The notes: generated by a model not told the origin, from the sequence alone. 64,000 nt of DNA from Oscillospiraceae bacterium (GCA_017468365.1 JAFUIS010000001.1:1-64000); one strand, 5' to 3'. Shown: positions 53,062 through 62,380, counted from the stretch's first letter. Translations and numbers: made by a program.

Positions 53062-54042
53062 TTGAAAAAACTTAAATTTCTTTCGTTTATCCTTGCCGCG
53101 GCAATGGCTTTTTCCTTCGCCGGCTGCGACTTTATCGATGATATCCTTCATGAAGACGAACCCGACGTTCCTCCCATGGAACCGCCGGAAGTTCTTGAAC
53201 CCGTCGACCCCAACTGGCCTGTGACTGCTTTCGGAACCGAAATCAAAAAAGCCCCGGAAAAAGTTGCGGTGGCTTCGCCTGCTCTTGCGGAATATATAAG
53301 CGATATGGGTCTTATGGAAAAAGTCTGCGCCGTTTCCGATTTCTGCAATTTCGGCGGCGCTTCCGCAATGACCTCCATCGGTTCTGTTCGCCTTCCTGAT
53401 ATGGAAACCATAAAAGAAGTTTCGCCGGATTATATCATCACTTTCGCGCAGTATGAAGAAAGCATCCTCATCGAGCTTCAGCAGATGAACATAAACGTCA
53501 TCGTCATCACAGCGCCCAAGACCCTTGACGAACTTCGGGATCTTTACCGCGAGATCGCCCTTTTCTTCCTCGGAGCGATCGAAGGTCCAACCGCCGGTGA
53601 AGAATACGTTGCGGAATACGATTTTGCCCTTTCTTCTCTTTGCTATTCCGGCGAAAAGAAAACCGTCGCAGTTATCCGCGCCCTCGATTATATGATGATA
53701 ACCGGCGGCACCATGGAAAACGAACTTCTTACCGCTGCAGGTCTTCTTAACGCTGCCGAAGCCGAAAGCGGATATATCTACGATTTTGAAAAATGGAAGG
53801 AGTTCGACCCCGCCGCTCTTTTCATCAACAGCGATATCCACCTTATCGACCTTGAAAGCAGCGACCTTTATAAAAAGAAATCCGCCGTAAAAGGCGACAA
53901 AGTCTATAACGTCGACGTCGATGCTCTGGGACTTTGCAGCAAGCGTTCCTTCGCGATCCTCAAAGATATGCTTGCGACCGTATATCCGGATTATACCGAA
54001 GGCACACCCTTCGAACCCGCATACCCCAGTATGTACAGCTGA
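53062..54042 (+). CDS. ABC-transporter substrate-binding lipoprotein (BtuF/FhuD-like)
   Basis: 326 residues from TTG at 53062, after GGAGG. A signal peptide ends in a lipobox FAGC (Cys22). An acidic/Pro-rich linker follows, then the class III binding-protein fold with APEKVAVASPALAEYISDMG and VSPDYIITFAQYEESIL in the first lobe, a long helix near 165-185 and a second lobe. Relatives bind cobalamin, haem or iron chelates. No permease or ATPase gene follows: a terminator ends the gene, so it is an orphan binding protein that must work with a transporter elsewhere or act as a sensor. Confidence 0.85.
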   Translation: MKKLKFLSFILAAAMAFSFAGCDFIDDILHEDEPDVPPMEPPEVLEPVDPNWPVTAFGTEIKKAPEKVAVASPALAEYISDMGLMEKVCAVSDFCNFGGASAMTSIGSVRLPDMETIKEVSPDYIITFAQYEESILIELQQMNINVIVITAPKTLDELRDLYREIALFFLGAIEGPTAGEEYVAEYDFALSSLCYSGEKKTVAVIRALDYMMITGGTMENELLTAAGLLNAAEAESGYIYDFEKWKEFDPAALFINSDIHLIDLESSDLYKKKSAVKGDKVYNVDVDALGLCSKRSFAILKDMLATVYPDYTEGTPFEPAYPSMYS

Positions 54043-54052
54043 TTTTTCCAAA

Positions 54053-54085
54053 AAACCGTTCCTTCATTTGGAGGAACGGTTTTTC
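54053..54085 (+). terminator. Rho-independent terminator
   Basis: AAAAACCGTTCCT pairs with AGGAACGGTTTTT, then a T-rich run. Confidence 0.88.
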
Positions 54086-54114
54086 TTGTTTTAAAAAAGA
54101 CAAGATGATATAAT
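54086..54114 (+). promoter_or_regulatory. Promoter of the small membrane protein/GNAT pair
   Basis: TTGTTT, a 17-base spacer and TATAAT, about 30 bases before the small gene. Confidence 0.6.
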
Positions 54115-54144
54115 TTATATAAACAAATTTTCGGAGTGATGAAT

Positions 54145-54315
54145 ATGTTCAAATATAATTATCTCAACCTTGTGGGTGCGGCGATTTCCGCTTTTCTCGC
54201 CGTTTCAAGCATCGCCAACGGCGACGGCCTTTGGCTCAGCACCGCCTGTTTCATCGGAGCGGGACTGATCTTTATCGCGACCTTTTTCATCAACGAAAGG
54301 AAGAAAAAACAGTGA
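54145..54315 (+). CDS. Small two-helix membrane protein
   Basis: 56 residues: MFKYNYLNLVGAAISAFLAV, then a Gly/Asp turn, a second helix CFIGAGLIFIATFFI and the tail NERKKKQ. ATG at 54145 lies eight bases after CGGAG. Two membrane helices with both ends inside are predicted. Its stop TGA overlaps the GTG start of the acetyltransferase gene, so the two are translationally coupled. Function unknown. Confidence 0.75.
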   Translation: MFKYNYLNLVGAAISAFLAVSSIANGDGLWLSTACFIGAGLIFIATFFINERKKKQ

Positions 54316-54755
54316 CCGAAAGCATCAGAAAAGCCGCCGAAGCCGACCTTGTAAGGATAGCCGAAATATTGGTCTTTAACTATCGGCTCAATTTTTATCT
54401 GATTTTTAAAAACGACGAATTTTATTTTTCCGAACTTACGGTGCCTCAGACCGCCGAAAAATTAAAACCCTTCGTTTCCGAAATTTGGGTCTATGACGAC
54501 GGAGCGGTAAAAGGCTTTGCCCACGTAAAAGACGGCGAAGTGAAAAAACTTTTCGTCGAACCTGTGCTCCATAATTCCGGAACAGGCTCGAAACTTATTG
54601 AATTCGCAAAAGAAAATTGCGGAGCAAAATTTTTGTGGGCACTTGAAAAAAACGAAAAAGCCATAAGGTTTTATAACCGCCACGGCTTTTGCCTTACCGA
54701 TGAAAGAAAACCGGAGGAAGATACCGCCGAATTCCTTGTAAAAATGAAACTTTAA
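54312..54755 (+). CDS. GNAT-family acetyltransferase
   Basis: 147 residues from GTG at 54312, which overlaps the stop of the small membrane protein gene (GTGA). The GNAT core is visible: IRKAAEADLVRIAEIL at the start, GFAHVKDGEVKKLFVEP, the acetyl-CoA loop NSGTGSKLIEF (a variant of the usual RxxGxG), and EKNEKAIRFYNRHGF. It acetylates an unknown amine, and the loop lacks the usual first Arg/Gln. A terminator follows. Confidence 0.9.
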   Translation: MTESIRKAAEADLVRIAEILVFNYRLNFYLIFKNDEFYFSELTVPQTAEKLKPFVSEIWVYDDGAVKGFAHVKDGEVKKLFVEPVLHNSGTGSKLIEFAKENCGAKFLWALEKNEKAIRFYNRHGFCLTDERKPEEDTAEFLVKMKL

Positions 54756-54762
54756 AATAAAA

Positions 54763-54792
54763 AATCCCGGGCAATCCGCCCGGGATTTTTTA
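54763..54792. terminator. Bidirectional terminator
   Basis: AAAATCCCGGGC pairs with GCCCGGGATTTT, flanked by A/T runs, between the convergent GNAT and SpoIID-like genes. Confidence 0.92.
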
Positions 54793-55797
54793 TTTGTAAA
54801 TTTCGTTATATTCTAAAAGCTTCGTTCCCGGGTAATAGTGCGCAAGAATTTCTTTAAAATCCGCGCCGTTTTTTGCCATATAATTTGCGCCCACCTGCGA
54901 CATTCCCACTCCGTGACCGTAACCCCTGACTGTAAAAATAAATTCCCCATTTTTATATTCCGCATCAAAAGCCGCGGAACGAAGACCGAAAAGATTACGG
55001 AGTTTTTCTCCCGAAAAAGTTGCCGCACCGATTTTTATACTTTTAACGTAACCGGCGTCCGAAAGTTCTGCACCCTCAAACCATTCTTCCGGGTGTTTTC
55101 CGTTAAGGGCGGCGCCGTAACTGTTAAGCTTTTTAAGCGCCTCGTCTTTTGAAACCGAAACTTCGCTTTCATACCACTCATAAAAAACGTCGCCGCTGCT
55201 TTCCACCGAAACAAGATAGGGCAAAGCACCGTTCCAGACATTTTCGGCGCTTTCAGTCATTCCTGCTGAAACCGCGTGATAAACCGAAAGCGCCGGTTCG
55301 CCGTCATAGATAAGAATGTATCTCATGGCTTTTTCAGCTGCGTCCGAAATGATTCTCCATTTTTCCTCAAAAGCCCCACCGTAAATTTCCTTTGCCTTTT
55401 CTTCAGTGAGATATCCCAGTTTCTTTCCCGGCGCCGCCGAAAAATCATAGTCGCCGTCGCTTTTTGATTCTTTTTGATAAAGTCCGCAGGTAAAAGCCGC
55501 AACCCCTTGCGCCACCAGCGCCTCAAATTCAAAATCCGCGCCCATTTCCGAAGCTATCGCTCCTTTTACGTAATCGGAATATCCCACATTTAAAATTTTC
55601 TCCGTTTCAATATCGAAAATGCGGAAAAACTCTTCGTTTTCTTCTTTCAAGAGCTGTGCCTCAAAATCTTCTTCGACCGGAGTTTCCTTTTCAGCGTTTT
55701 CCAAAAACCCGCTTTCCTCTTTTTCAATAAGTCCCATGGGTATAAAAAACATCACGGCAAGGGTTATCCCAATAACCGCCGCACGGAATTTCTGCAT
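54790..55797 (-). CDS. SpoIID/LytB-domain protein (probable SpoIID)
   Basis: 335 residues from ATG (MQKFRAAVIG), after GGACGG. One N-terminal membrane helix (about 6-24) anchors an outer SpoIID domain: YVKGAIASEMGADFEFEALV, VWNGALPYLVSVES and GYGHGVGMSQVGANYMAK. SpoIID is a lytic transglycosylase needed for engulfment in endospore formers; related LytB-type proteins act on the vegetative wall. The window shows no adjoining spoIIR or spoIIQ gene to confirm the sporulation role. Confidence 0.88.
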   Translation of the reverse strand: MQKFRAAVIGITLAVMFFIPMGLIEKEESGFLENAEKETPVEEDFEAQLLKEENEEFFRIFDIETEKILNVGYSDYVKGAIASEMGADFEFEALVAQGVAAFTCGLYQKESKSDGDYDFSAAPGKKLGYLTEEKAKEIYGGAFEEKWRIISDAAEKAMRYILIYDGEPALSVYHAVSAGMTESAENVWNGALPYLVSVESSGDVFYEWYESEVSVSKDEALKKLNSYGAALNGKHPEEWFEGAELSDAGYVKSIKIGAATFSGEKLRNLFGLRSAAFDAEYKNGEFIFTVRGYGHGVGMSQVGANYMAKNGADFKEILAHYYPGTKLLEYNEIYK

Positions 55798-55855
55798 AAG
55801 CTTTCGCCGTCCTTTCTTTTGGTACAAGCCTATGCAAAAACAAAAGAAAAAATGC

Positions 55856-55887
55856 AAAAAGCGTTCCCAAAAAGGGAACGCTTTTTC
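55856..55887. terminator. Rho-independent terminator
   Basis: AAAGCGTTCCC pairs with GGGAACGCTTT, between the MFS gene and the SpoIID-like gene on the minus strand; A and T runs on both sides. Confidence 0.9.
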
Positions 55888-55892
55888 GGAAG

Positions 55893-57122
55893 TTACCCGC
55901 ACTTCGGGTTATATACTTTATCGACGTGTTTTTTGTTTTTCAGAATAGTCGCAAAGCAAACAAGCATTGTAAAGGCGCCGCAAAGGGTAACGCAGATGCG
56001 GTAATCCAGCACTTCGCCAACAAGACCAACCAAAAGACTTAATATTGCTGAAGCGGCAAAATAAATCATATCCTCGAAAGCGTTTATTCTTGCACGCAGG
56101 TTATCGGGAATATAGGTCTGCACCGCCGCTTCGCGCATGGTTGCGCTGTTTATGCCAAGAAAACCGCAGATGCCGCGGTTTAAAAGCATAAGGGGATAGG
56201 GCAGCCATAAAAGGATCATATCCATACTTTCATAGACCATATAAACGAAAAACGCAAAGGAAAAACGGTTTTTAGGTTTTATGGGCACTTTGTACTGGAA
56301 CACGCCGCCAATGCTTCTGCCGATAAATTCCGCCGCGGAAAAAAGCGAATACATCGCCGCAGTCATGCCCGGCGCGGTGCTGAAAAACGCAACGAGCAGC
56401 GGCTGATATCCTCCGCCTACGCCGTTTGTGACCGCCATATATGTATATATGCTTTTAAGTCCTTTTTCGTTTTTGATATAGGCAAGCGCTTCGGAAACAT
56501 CGTTTTTCCACATTTTAAAGGAATAGCTTTCTTCTTCAAGGCGGTTTTCTTCGCTGATTTTTATCATGCCGTCAAGAACCGCAGCAACGACGGAAAGTGC
56601 ACCCTGCATAATAAGCATCATGCCGACACCGACCGTATCATAAAGCACCGCCGCCACGGGCAGCATAACAACACGGATTACCGGAAAAAGCATTCCAAGT
56701 ACGGAATACCCCTTTTGTTCCATTCCGGGAGTTATAAGGTTAGGGTAGATGCTGTTATACGCAAGTTCGTCAAAGGTCTGAAGGCACGAAACCAAAAGAG
56801 AAAATCCAAGATAAGCCCCATAGCTGAATTCAAAATTAAGAAGATAAAATCCCGCAAGAGCATATAAAATTCCGTTTATCGCGTCGCCCCAAACAAGAAA
56901 AGGCTTTCTGGGAAGCCGGTCCATCCATGGCGCCGCGAAAAGCGGAAGGATAAATGCCGGAACGAATACCATGGCGGCATTGAATGCCGCCGCAAGGGTG
57001 CTTTGGGTTTCCGCAAATACAAGGAAAGAAAGGGCAAAATTTCCGGCGATTCCGCCTATGGAACCGAGCGAAGTGGCAACGATTATCAGTGTGAAGTTTT
57101 TGTTCCAAAGTTTACTGTTCAT
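55893..57122 (-). CDS. MFS transporter
   Basis: 409 residues from ATG (MNSKLWNKNF), after GGGAGG. About twelve hydrophobic helices with the MFS loop PWMDRLPRKPFLVWGD between helices 2 and 3 and a longer central loop near 190-215. It looks like the EntS/macrolide-efflux branch of the superfamily, so export of a small molecule is likely. It stands alone, in a leftward row with the XRE/TPR regulator upstream. Confidence 0.9.
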   Translation of the reverse strand: MNSKLWNKNFTLIIVATSLGSIGGIAGNFALSFLVFAETQSTLAAAFNAAMVFVPAFILPLFAAPWMDRLPRKPFLVWGDAINGILYALAGFYLLNFEFSYGAYLGFSLLVSCLQTFDELAYNSIYPNLITPGMEQKGYSVLGMLFPVIRVVMLPVAAVLYDTVGVGMMLIMQGALSVVAAVLDGMIKISEENRLEEESYSFKMWKNDVSEALAYIKNEKGLKSIYTYMAVTNGVGGGYQPLLVAFFSTAPGMTAAMYSLFSAAEFIGRSIGGVFQYKVPIKPKNRFSFAFFVYMVYESMDMILLWLPYPLMLLNRGICGFLGINSATMREAAVQTYIPDNLRARINAFEDMIYFAASAILSLLVGLVGEVLDYRICVTLCGAFTMLVCFATILKNKKHVDKVYNPKCG

Positions 57123-57242
57123 TTTCTTCACCTCCCAAAAATATTGTAGCATGGAATTTAAGCAAAATAAATCCGGTTGTTTTGGGAAAATAAGTTCCAA
57201 AACAACCGGATAAACCGCTTTAATATTAAGTTGTGAGGAAAA

Positions 57243-58379
57243 TCAGCTGAAATTCTCAAGAAGCTCGCAGGCTTCTTTATAGCGGCGGTTTGCTTTGTAC
57301 CATTCCATAACCCAGGGAAGATGAAATTTTGCATAGCCTATGGGCATTTCCTTTCTGCAAAGGTCGAAAAAAGTCAAAAGCATATTTCCGTATTCGGAGG
57401 AAGAGAGATAATCCTCGTTTTCAAGGCGGAACTTTATAAGTTTGCAGGCTTTGTCTGCAAGAATTTTCAGTTCTTCTGTTTCTGCCAATGCGGATTTTTC
57501 GGCTTCTATGGCGGCAAAAGCTTCTTCTTTTTTGCCGAGTTTTTCACAGCAGGCTGCAAGCTTATGAAGGCTTGGCGCGGTGGGATTTTCCACCTTTGAA
57601 AAATAATCATAGGCGCCCAAAAAATCTCCTACTTCGATTTTTGTGGCGGCAAAGTTATAATCCACCGTTTCGGCAAAACCTTTTTCGCCCAGTTCCAGCG
57701 CAAGCCTTTTTGCAATTTTTCCGTGGCGCTCCATGGCTTCGATATTCTGCATGTTGCTATAACAGTTGGTCATAAAAAGCTTGGAAAGCATCATTATCCT
57801 GGCTCTGCCTTCGTCTGCGGCAAGGGAATACGCTTTTTGAAGATTTTCCAAAGCGGAAGAATCTTCTCCTTTTTCATAGGCAAAAACGCCTGCCCGAAAA
57901 TACATAAAAGCGCAGGGATAAAGCTTTGCGGCTTCGGAAAAATCTTCACTAAAAAGCCTTTGAAGCGAAAGCTGACGGCTGTCCATACAAGGCTCAAGTC
58001 TTTCGTCAACAAAGCGGGATTCTTCTGCGGAAAATTCTTCCAAAAGCATTATATCAACGGCAAAACAGCTGTTTTTAAGGGCGGAAAAATCTTTTTTGTA
58101 TTTTTCTGCAAAAGCCGCAGTTTTTTCATAATCCGCAGAAAATGCGCTGTCATACCAGTCTTCGATGAAGTTTTTGCCTTTTGCAAGAAGGTCCTTATCG
58201 CAAAGCCAGCTTATGCCAAGCTTTGCAAAAAGCGCTGAAAGAATATCTTCTGAAGCTTCGGTTTTTCCCTGTTCGATTTTGGAAAGGTAAGAAACCGCAC
58301 AGATTCCTTTACAAAGTCCTTCCTGGCTCCAATCGTTTTCAAGACGTTTTTTTCTTATAAGAAAACCCGAATACTGCAA
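57243..58379 (-). CDS. XRE-family regulator with TPR-like repeats
   Basis: 378 residues from TTG at 58377-58379, eight bases after AAGGAG. The N-terminal helix-turn-helix (about 6-60) reads LIRKKRLENDWSQEGLCKGI then SYLSKIEQGKTEAS, followed by about 300 residues of helical TPR-like repeats. This layout is that of Rgg/PlcR-type or clostridial quorum-type regulators, some of which bind peptides. No companion peptide gene is evident. It ends 120 bases upstream of the MFS gene, which it may control. Confidence 0.88.
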   Translation of the reverse strand: MQYSGFLIRKKRLENDWSQEGLCKGICAVSYLSKIEQGKTEASEDILSALFAKLGISWLCDKDLLAKGKNFIEDWYDSAFSADYEKTAAFAEKYKKDFSALKNSCFAVDIMLLEEFSAEESRFVDERLEPCMDSRQLSLQRLFSEDFSEAAKLYPCAFMYFRAGVFAYEKGEDSSALENLQKAYSLAADEGRARIMMLSKLFMTNCYSNMQNIEAMERHGKIAKRLALELGEKGFAETVDYNFAATKIEVGDFLGAYDYFSKVENPTAPSLHKLAACCEKLGKKEEAFAAIEAEKSALAETEELKILADKACKLIKFRLENEDYLSSSEYGNMLLTFFDLCRKEMPIGYAKFHLPWVMEWYKANRRYKEACELLENFS

Positions 58380-58394
58380 GAGGATCACTCCTTT

Positions 58395-59633
58395 TTAAAT
58401 CTGATATCCTTCCACCTTGTGGAGTATCTTTACGTCCACCAAAGCGTCGGTGAGCACGCCGTTTTCGGTGAATTCCTCGCTGAAAATTTTTCCGCTTTCG
58501 CGGATCTCTGCAGAAATTCCGCCGGCGGAATAGGGGATAAGAAGATTCATTCTTATCTGGCTGGGCGGAAGCATCTTCGCAAGCTTTCCAAGCATCTCGT
58601 CAATGCCAAAACCGGTGGCGGCGGAAATGAGCACGCAGTCGTCGGTGCATATAGGCAGTTCCCCTTCAATAAGGTCGCATTTGTTGAGCACGTTGAGCAT
58701 GGGAGCTTTATCTGCTTTAAGGCTTTGCAAAAGTTCCCGTGTAACCTCTGTCTGGGAATCCGCCTCGCCGGAAGAAACGTCGCAGACGTTGAGAAGAATG
58801 TCCGCCTGAACGGTCTCTTCAAGGGTGGATTTAAAAGCTTCAACAAGGTGGTGCGGAAGCCTTCTTACGAATCCTACAGTATCCACCAGCATAACGCTTC
58901 TTCCGTCAGGAAGTTCAAGCGATCTTGCGGTGGGGTCAAGGGTCGCAAAAAGTTTATCCTCCGAAAGAACTCCCGCATTGGTAAGGCGGTTGAGAAGGGT
59001 GGATTTTCCCGCGTTGGTATAACCGATAATGGCGGCGGTGATGATGCCGTCCTTTTTTCTTCTGCTTCGGATAAGTTCTCTGTTGGCGGAAAGTTCTTCA
59101 AGCTTTCGTTCAAGGGTCTCGATGCGCCTTCTTATATGTCGGCGGTCGCTTTCAAGCTTTGATTCGCCGGGACCTCTGGTACCGATTCCGCCGCCGAGAC
59201 GCGAAAGGTTTTTGCCCATTCCTTCAAGCCTCGGAAGGCGATAGCGGTACTGTGCAAGTTCAACCTGAAGACGTCCCGCTCTGCTTTGTGCGCGGGCGGC
59301 AAAAATATCCAGAATAAGCATCGTGCGGTCGATGACTCCAAGCCCGGTGGCTTCCTCAAGGTTGCGGATATTCGCCGCGGTAAGTTCGTGGTCAAAAATA
59401 AGGATGTCCGCGTCGTTCGCTTCGGCGATTTCGCGTATCTCGTCAATTTTTCCGCGTCCTATGATAGTCGCCCGGTCATAGTCTTTTCTTACCTGAATTA
59501 CCTTTGCGATAACTTCCGCGCCGGCGCTTTTTGCAAGTTCCTCAAGTTCGTCGATAGAAACTTGAGCATCCCATTCGCCGCAGTCCGCGGCAACAAGAAT
59601 TGCGCGCTGGGGAGTATATTCGTTTTCAAACAT
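58395..59633 (-). CDS. hflX: GTPase HflX
   Basis: 412 residues. The HflX N-terminal domain (about 25-170) includes the Gly-rich RLGGGIGTRGPGESKLESDR segment. The GTPase domain shows GYTNAGKSTLLNRL (G1), DPTARSLELPDG (G2), DTVGFVRRLP (G3) and NKCDL (G4). HflX splits stalled or hibernating ribosomes under stress. ATG follows AGGAG. It ends 15 bases upstream of the regulator gene. Confidence 0.96.
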   Translation of the reverse strand: MFENEYTPQRAILVAADCGEWDAQVSIDELEELAKSAGAEVIAKVIQVRKDYDRATIIGRGKIDEIREIAEANDADILIFDHELTAANIRNLEEATGLGVIDRTMLILDIFAARAQSRAGRLQVELAQYRYRLPRLEGMGKNLSRLGGGIGTRGPGESKLESDRRHIRRRIETLERKLEELSANRELIRSRRKKDGIITAAIIGYTNAGKSTLLNRLTNAGVLSEDKLFATLDPTARSLELPDGRSVMLVDTVGFVRRLPHHLVEAFKSTLEETVQADILLNVCDVSSGEADSQTEVTRELLQSLKADKAPMLNVLNKCDLIEGELPICTDDCVLISAATGFGIDEMLGKLAKMLPPSQIRMNLLIPYSAGGISAEIRESGKIFSEEFTENGVLTDALVDVKILHKVEGYQI

Positions 59634-59645
59634 TGTTTTCTCCTT

Positions 59646-59680
59646 ATGAAAAACACCCGCCGCAAAATTCCGGCGGGTGC
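59646..59680 (-). terminator. Terminator of the nitroreductase gene
   Basis: CACCCGCCGG pairs with a complementary GCGGCGGGTG stretch and is followed on the minus strand by a U run. It separates the nitroreductase gene from hflX. Confidence 0.8.
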
Positions 59681-59687
59681 GTGGGTC

Positions 59688-60221
59688 TTATCTTAAATAG
59701 GTGATCATGTCCTCAAGAGGTTTGCGGTTTTTCTTTCTGATTTCGCTTTCCGCCGGATATCCCATTGCGATAACGAGCGCAATGGATTTGGGGCTGGGAA
59801 TGCGGAAGTTTGCTTTAAGTTTTTCCTCGTTGAAAACGCCGAGAATGCAGGTTCCAAGCCCAAGCTCGGTGGCTTCAAGACAGAAGTTTTCGACCATAAG
59901 GCCGATATCGTACTGACGGAAGTCGCGTTTGTGTGCCTCGGGGTTGTTATAAGGAATATCGGCGTGTTCCTGGGTGATGATGACAAAGGCTTTTGCCTGT
60001 TCGACCCATTTGTTCACCTTTTCGCCTTTGCAGTATTCTGCGGCAACGGTGACGGCTTCGGGTGCGTGTGCAACGTAAAAATGATAGGGCTGGGTGTTGC
60101 ATGCGGAAGGAGCAAGACATGCCGCATTGATGCAGGAAACGATTTTTTCTGCCTCAACGGGTTTGTCGGAATAGCTTCTGCAGCTCTGGCGCTGCTGCAT
60201 TACTTTGATAAGTTCAGTCAT
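59688..60221 (-). CDS. Nitroreductase-family protein
   Basis: 177 residues, with the FMN-binding pattern MQQRQSCRSYSDKPVE, the conserved LAPSACNTQPYHFYVA, EATELGLGTCILGVF and ALVIAMGYPAE. These flavoenzymes use NAD(P)H to reduce nitro compounds, quinones or enones. ATG follows GAAAGGA. It is monocistronic. Confidence 0.92.
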   Translation of the reverse strand: MTELIKVMQQRQSCRSYSDKPVEAEKIVSCINAACLAPSACNTQPYHFYVAHAPEAVTVAAEYCKGEKVNKWVEQAKAFVIITQEHADIPYNNPEAHKRDFRQYDIGLMVENFCLEATELGLGTCILGVFNEEKLKANFRIPSPKSIALVIAMGYPAESEIRKKNRKPLEDMITYLR

Positions 60222-60290
60222 GGTGATATCATTCCTTTCGTTTATCTCTGTTTTATATTATAGCCCCAAAAGGCAGTGATTACAAGAAGA

Positions 60291-61445
60291 TTATGCGTCC
60301 AGCGAAACGGGTCTTATAAATCTTGAATAGTTGTTTGCAAGGTCGGAATAATAAACAAAGCAAGCCGGACTGTTCTGGGCAAGCATCATTTTTTCGTCGT
60401 CCACAACCAAAAGCGCGTGGGTGTATTTTTCCGAAGTTTCGCAGGCATAAGAACCGATATTCACGATGTCACCGATTTTTGCCTGGTCAACGTGTTTAAA
60501 ATAAAAGGTCTGCATATCGCAGTTTTCGGTGCGGATCCAGTTCCAGAAGCGGCTGACGCTGCTCCATGCAAGAGTTCCGCCGCTTTTTGTGCAATACCAT
60601 TTGTTAGTCAACGAACCTCTGTTTCGCGGCGAATCTTCCTCTTCACAAAAACCGCTCCAAACGCTCTGTGAAGCAAAGTTCATGCAGTTTCCGTACCAGT
60701 CGCCGACGAAATGGAAAGCCGGGTTCTGCTTTTCACAATAGGTAATGGCATATTCCGCAGCGGCTTTCTCGTCATAAACAAGGCTGTGTTTAGGCTTTCC
60801 GGTGCTGAACGGAGCGATCTCCTCAAACTCCTTTTCAAGAAGCGCTGCATATTCCTCTTCGGAAGGAACGGTTACGGGAAGGTCGTTTTCAAACTTGCCT
60901 TCCGAACCGGGAAAATAATGGTAGGCGATTTTAAAAACGCCCTCTTCCTCCTCGGTAACAATTACCGTGTGCTGCGAATTGACCGCAAAAATAGGAGGAT
61001 AGGCTTTTCCGTCCTCACCGTCAATAACAAAATGAAGAACGGTGGCGTTTTTTCCGTATTGCCTGAGACTTATAAAATCCATTCTCTGGTCTTTAAGGTC
61101 ACGCCTTTTTATGTATTCAATGTCGTAATCAAAGCGCTCGGTCTCAACGTAGCAATAACCGTTTTCGCTGATAATGCGTCTTCGCATCTGCAAAAGTTCG
61201 TTCCAGTTAAGAACGTTCTGCATCATTTCAAAATCCGTATCAACAATAGGCGTAATGTCAACGGGAAGCATTGCAATATAGGAATCATAAAGCGCGTCGA
61301 AATATCTCATAACAGCCGCTTTTGGCGAAGAACGTTTCGGCTCTGTGAATTCTATTTCGGCCTCTTCACTTTCCGAAAAGGCATAAACCTCCGGAGAAAA
61401 CGCAAAAAGCGAAACAAAAACAAGAAAAACTGCAATAAATTTCAA
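60291..61445 (-). CDS. Secreted amidase-domain protein
   Basis: 384 residues from TTG (61443-61445), six bases after TTGGAGG. Signal peptide to about 22 (SPEVYA). The C-terminal part (about 210-380) matches the putative amidase domain of Firmicutes (Amidase_6): YDEKAAAEYAITYCEKQNP, GDWYGNCMNFASQSVWSG (Cys), GDIVNIG and THALLVVDD (His). It probably cleaves peptidoglycan peptides or a spore-cortex substrate. It stands alone. Confidence 0.82.
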   Translation of the reverse strand: MKFIAVFLVFVSLFAFSPEVYAFSESEEAEIEFTEPKRSSPKAAVMRYFDALYDSYIAMLPVDITPIVDTDFEMMQNVLNWNELLQMRRRIISENGYCYVETERFDYDIEYIKRRDLKDQRMDFISLRQYGKNATVLHFVIDGEDGKAYPPIFAVNSQHTVIVTEEEEGVFKIAYHYFPGSEGKFENDLPVTVPSEEEYAALLEKEFEEIAPFSTGKPKHSLVYDEKAAAEYAITYCEKQNPAFHFVGDWYGNCMNFASQSVWSGFCEEEDSPRNRGSLTNKWYCTKSGGTLAWSSVSRFWNWIRTENCDMQTFYFKHVDQAKIGDIVNIGSYACETSEKYTHALLVVDDEKMMLAQNSPACFVYYSDLANNYSRFIRPVSLDA

Positions 61446-61524
61446 GGTTTTCCTCCAAAAAAACAAAAAATAACCTTAATCATTATATACTTCGACACCG
61501 TTTTTGTAAACATTTGCAAAAACA

Positions 61525-61560
61525 AAAAAAGCCTTCCCAAAAGGAAGGCTTTTTTTAAAT
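61525..61560. terminator. Bidirectional terminator
   Basis: AAAGCCTTCC pairs with GGAAGGCTTT, flanked by A and T runs, downstream of the zinc-ribbon gene. Confidence 0.88.
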
Positions 61561-61562
61561 TT

Positions 61563-61955
61563 TCAAGGCTGCTGTGCGCCGCAGTTAAGACAGAATTTTG
61601 CATCCGCAGAAATTTCTTTTCCGCAGCTGACACAAAGCTTCATGTTGGAAGAAACTTCTTTTTCTGCGGCGGGAACTTCCTCTTTCGGTGCCTTTATGGC
61701 TTCGATCTCGGCGCGCATTTCTTCAATGTTTTTGCGTCCGTTAAGGATTCCTTCGAAAATAGCCATAACTTCTTCGTCAAGAGTTTCGCCCGCATCAATT
61801 TTTGCAACGTAATATTCGCCGATTTTTTGAACAAGAGCATTGATCCCGCGCTGTTCGCTTTCGATTTTTGCCGAAAGTTTTGTGGTTTCGATAACGTTGT
61901 TGGTTTTTTCTGTCGCGGTTTTTGCAAAGTCGTTTATCTTATCAAAAAAAGCCAT
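61563..61955 (-). CDS. Helical protein with C-terminal zinc ribbon
   Basis: 130 residues. The first 90 are helical and probably coiled coil (MAFFDKINDFAKTATEKTNN onward). The end is a zinc ribbon, LCVSCGKEISADAKFCLNCG. Proteins of this form are frequent in Clostridia and uncharacterised. ATG follows AAGGAGG. Confidence 0.8.
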   Translation of the reverse strand: MAFFDKINDFAKTATEKTNNVIETTKLSAKIESEQRGINALVQKIGEYYVAKIDAGETLDEEVMAIFEGILNGRKNIEEMRAEIEAIKAPKEEVPAAEKEVSSNMKLCVSCGKEISADAKFCLNCGAQQP

Positions 61956-62143
61956 AAAATATCCTCCTTGCTGAAAATTACTACGTCTTTATTTTACTCC
62001 GTTTTTTTGCCGTTGTCACGAAAAAACAGTAAAAATTTGTTGCGGAAGCATCAATTATTGTTTATCTTTGCCCCTTTTCACTCCAAAAACATAATTTGAT
62101 AGTGGGAAAACCCCCGAGAACCTCCTGAAAGGAAGAGATTTTT

Positions 62144-62380
62144 TTGCGTGAAACACCGCTTTGCGATATGAAAAAAGGTGAATATGTGATGATAAAAAGG
62201 CTTGCCGCCGAAAACACCCTTCGCCGAAGGCTCGAAGATATGGGCTTCATCGAAGGAACAAAAGTCAGATGCGTAAGGATAAGCCCCGCAAAAGACCCAA
62301 AAGCCTTTCTTGTAAGAGGCGCCGTCATTGCCCTTCGAAACGAAGATTCAAAAACGATACTGGGGGTGAAGCTTCCGTGA
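62144..62380 (+). CDS. feoA: FeoA-family protein
   Basis: 78 residues starting at TTG after AAAGGAAG. The SH3-like FeoA fold is recognisable: PLCDMKKGEYVMIKRL, LRRRLEDMGFIEGTKVRCV and VRGAVIALR. FeoA is a small cytosolic helper of the ferrous-iron transporter FeoB. Its stop overlaps the feoB start (GTGA), so they form an operon. Confidence 0.93.
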   Translation: MRETPLCDMKKGEYVMIKRLAAENTLRRRLEDMGFIEGTKVRCVRISPAKDPKAFLVRGAVIALRNEDSKTILGVKLP

